The notes under the pieces were generated by a model. The model saw only the letters and a list, made by a program, of their open reading frames with translations, was not told the DNA's origin and ran no database searches. From DASQWP01 sp050697555 (GTDB lineage: Bacteria > Actinomycetota > Thermoleophilia > Gaiellales > Gaiellaceae), in assembly GCA_050697555.1 (NCBI GenBank), contig JBOHAD010000088.1, positions 1-8,543 of the forward strand: 8,543 bases of DNA, in the 5' to 3' direction. Each line of letters starts with the position of its first letter. Within the stretch, counting starts at the first letter, position 1. The position numbers were made by a program, and so were the translations under genes. Shown piece by piece: positions 8,431 to 8,543 of this stretch.

Positions 8431-8543
8431 ATGACTGACGCGCAGCAGCCCAGTCTCACCCTCCGGCAGCAGGAGCTCCTCGCCCGCCTCGTCGAGGAGT
8501 ACGTCGCCTCGGGCAACCCGGTCGGCTCCAAGACGCTCGTCGC
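8431..8543 (+). CDS. hrcA: Heat-inducible transcription repressor HrcA, N-terminal part (3' end outside window)
   Basis: HrcA represses chaperone genes (groESL, dnaK operons) by binding the CIRCE inverted repeat, and loses activity on heat stress unless folded by GroEL. Only 37 full codons are visible: MTDAQQPSLTLRQQELLARL, then VEEYVASGNPVGSKTLVA. This matches the HrcA N-terminal winged-helix opening (LTxRQxxIL...VEEYxxTGxPVGSKxL), including the near-invariant PVGSK. Position after hemW agrees with the conserved hemW-hrcA order, and dnaJ or grpE/dnaK probably follow outside the window. ATG 8431 gives a normal N-terminus and follows a TACAAT -10 hexamer at leaderless spacing. Confidence 0.9.
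   Translation, partial: MTDAQQPSLTLRQQELLARLVEEYVASGNPVGSKTLV

Overview
The window comes from a very GC-rich bacterial chromosome, with strong G/C preference at third codon positions and frequent GTG starts. The gene order is comEA - comEC - holA - rpsT (opposite strand) - murJ - lepA - hemW - hrcA. The order and protein sequences suggest a deep-branching Actinomycetota, most likely Thermoleophilia (Gaiellales/Solirubrobacterales-like). That taxonomic call is an inference from family knowledge and was not tested by any search.

Layout: (1) Bases 1-2488 hold the 3' end of comEA and a complete comEC, the membrane DNA-uptake proteins, overlapping by 4 bp. (2) Bases 2489-2607 form the only sizeable gap between same-strand genes. 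Most of it is a 97-bp segment bounded by perfect 13-bp inverted repeats, with a very G/C-tract-rich core. It looks like a small inserted repetitive element. (3) Bases 2608-3585 encode holA (DNA polymerase III delta). (4) rpsT (ribosomal protein S20) runs on the minus strand at 3582-3851, and its stop codon overlaps the holA stop. (5) murJ, lepA and hemW (3933-8394) are a plus-strand run in which each junction is a 4-bp GTGA overlap, so they are probably co-transcribed and translationally coupled. (6) hrcA starts at 8431 after a 36-bp gap with a good -10 hexamer, and runs off the window.

The order comEA/comEC/holA/rpsT/lepA/hemW/hrcA matches the well-known block of Bacillus subtilis and many other Gram-positives. 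The differences here are that comEB is absent and that murJ sits between rpsT and lepA, where B. subtilis has the sporulation genes gpr and spoIIP. The genes are mostly housekeeping: DNA uptake, replication clamp loading, ribosome assembly, lipid II flipping, translation elongation, heme trafficking and heat-shock repression.

I see no defence system, CRISPR array, tRNA or rRNA, and no new multi-gene system. The most unusual items are the 97-bp inverted-repeat element next to holA, the overlapping convergent stops of holA and rpsT with a hairpin beside them, probable leaderless starts of murJ and hrcA, and two substitutions at normally conserved functional positions (ComEC Q576, MurJ N48). No intergenic stretch exceeds 300 bases.
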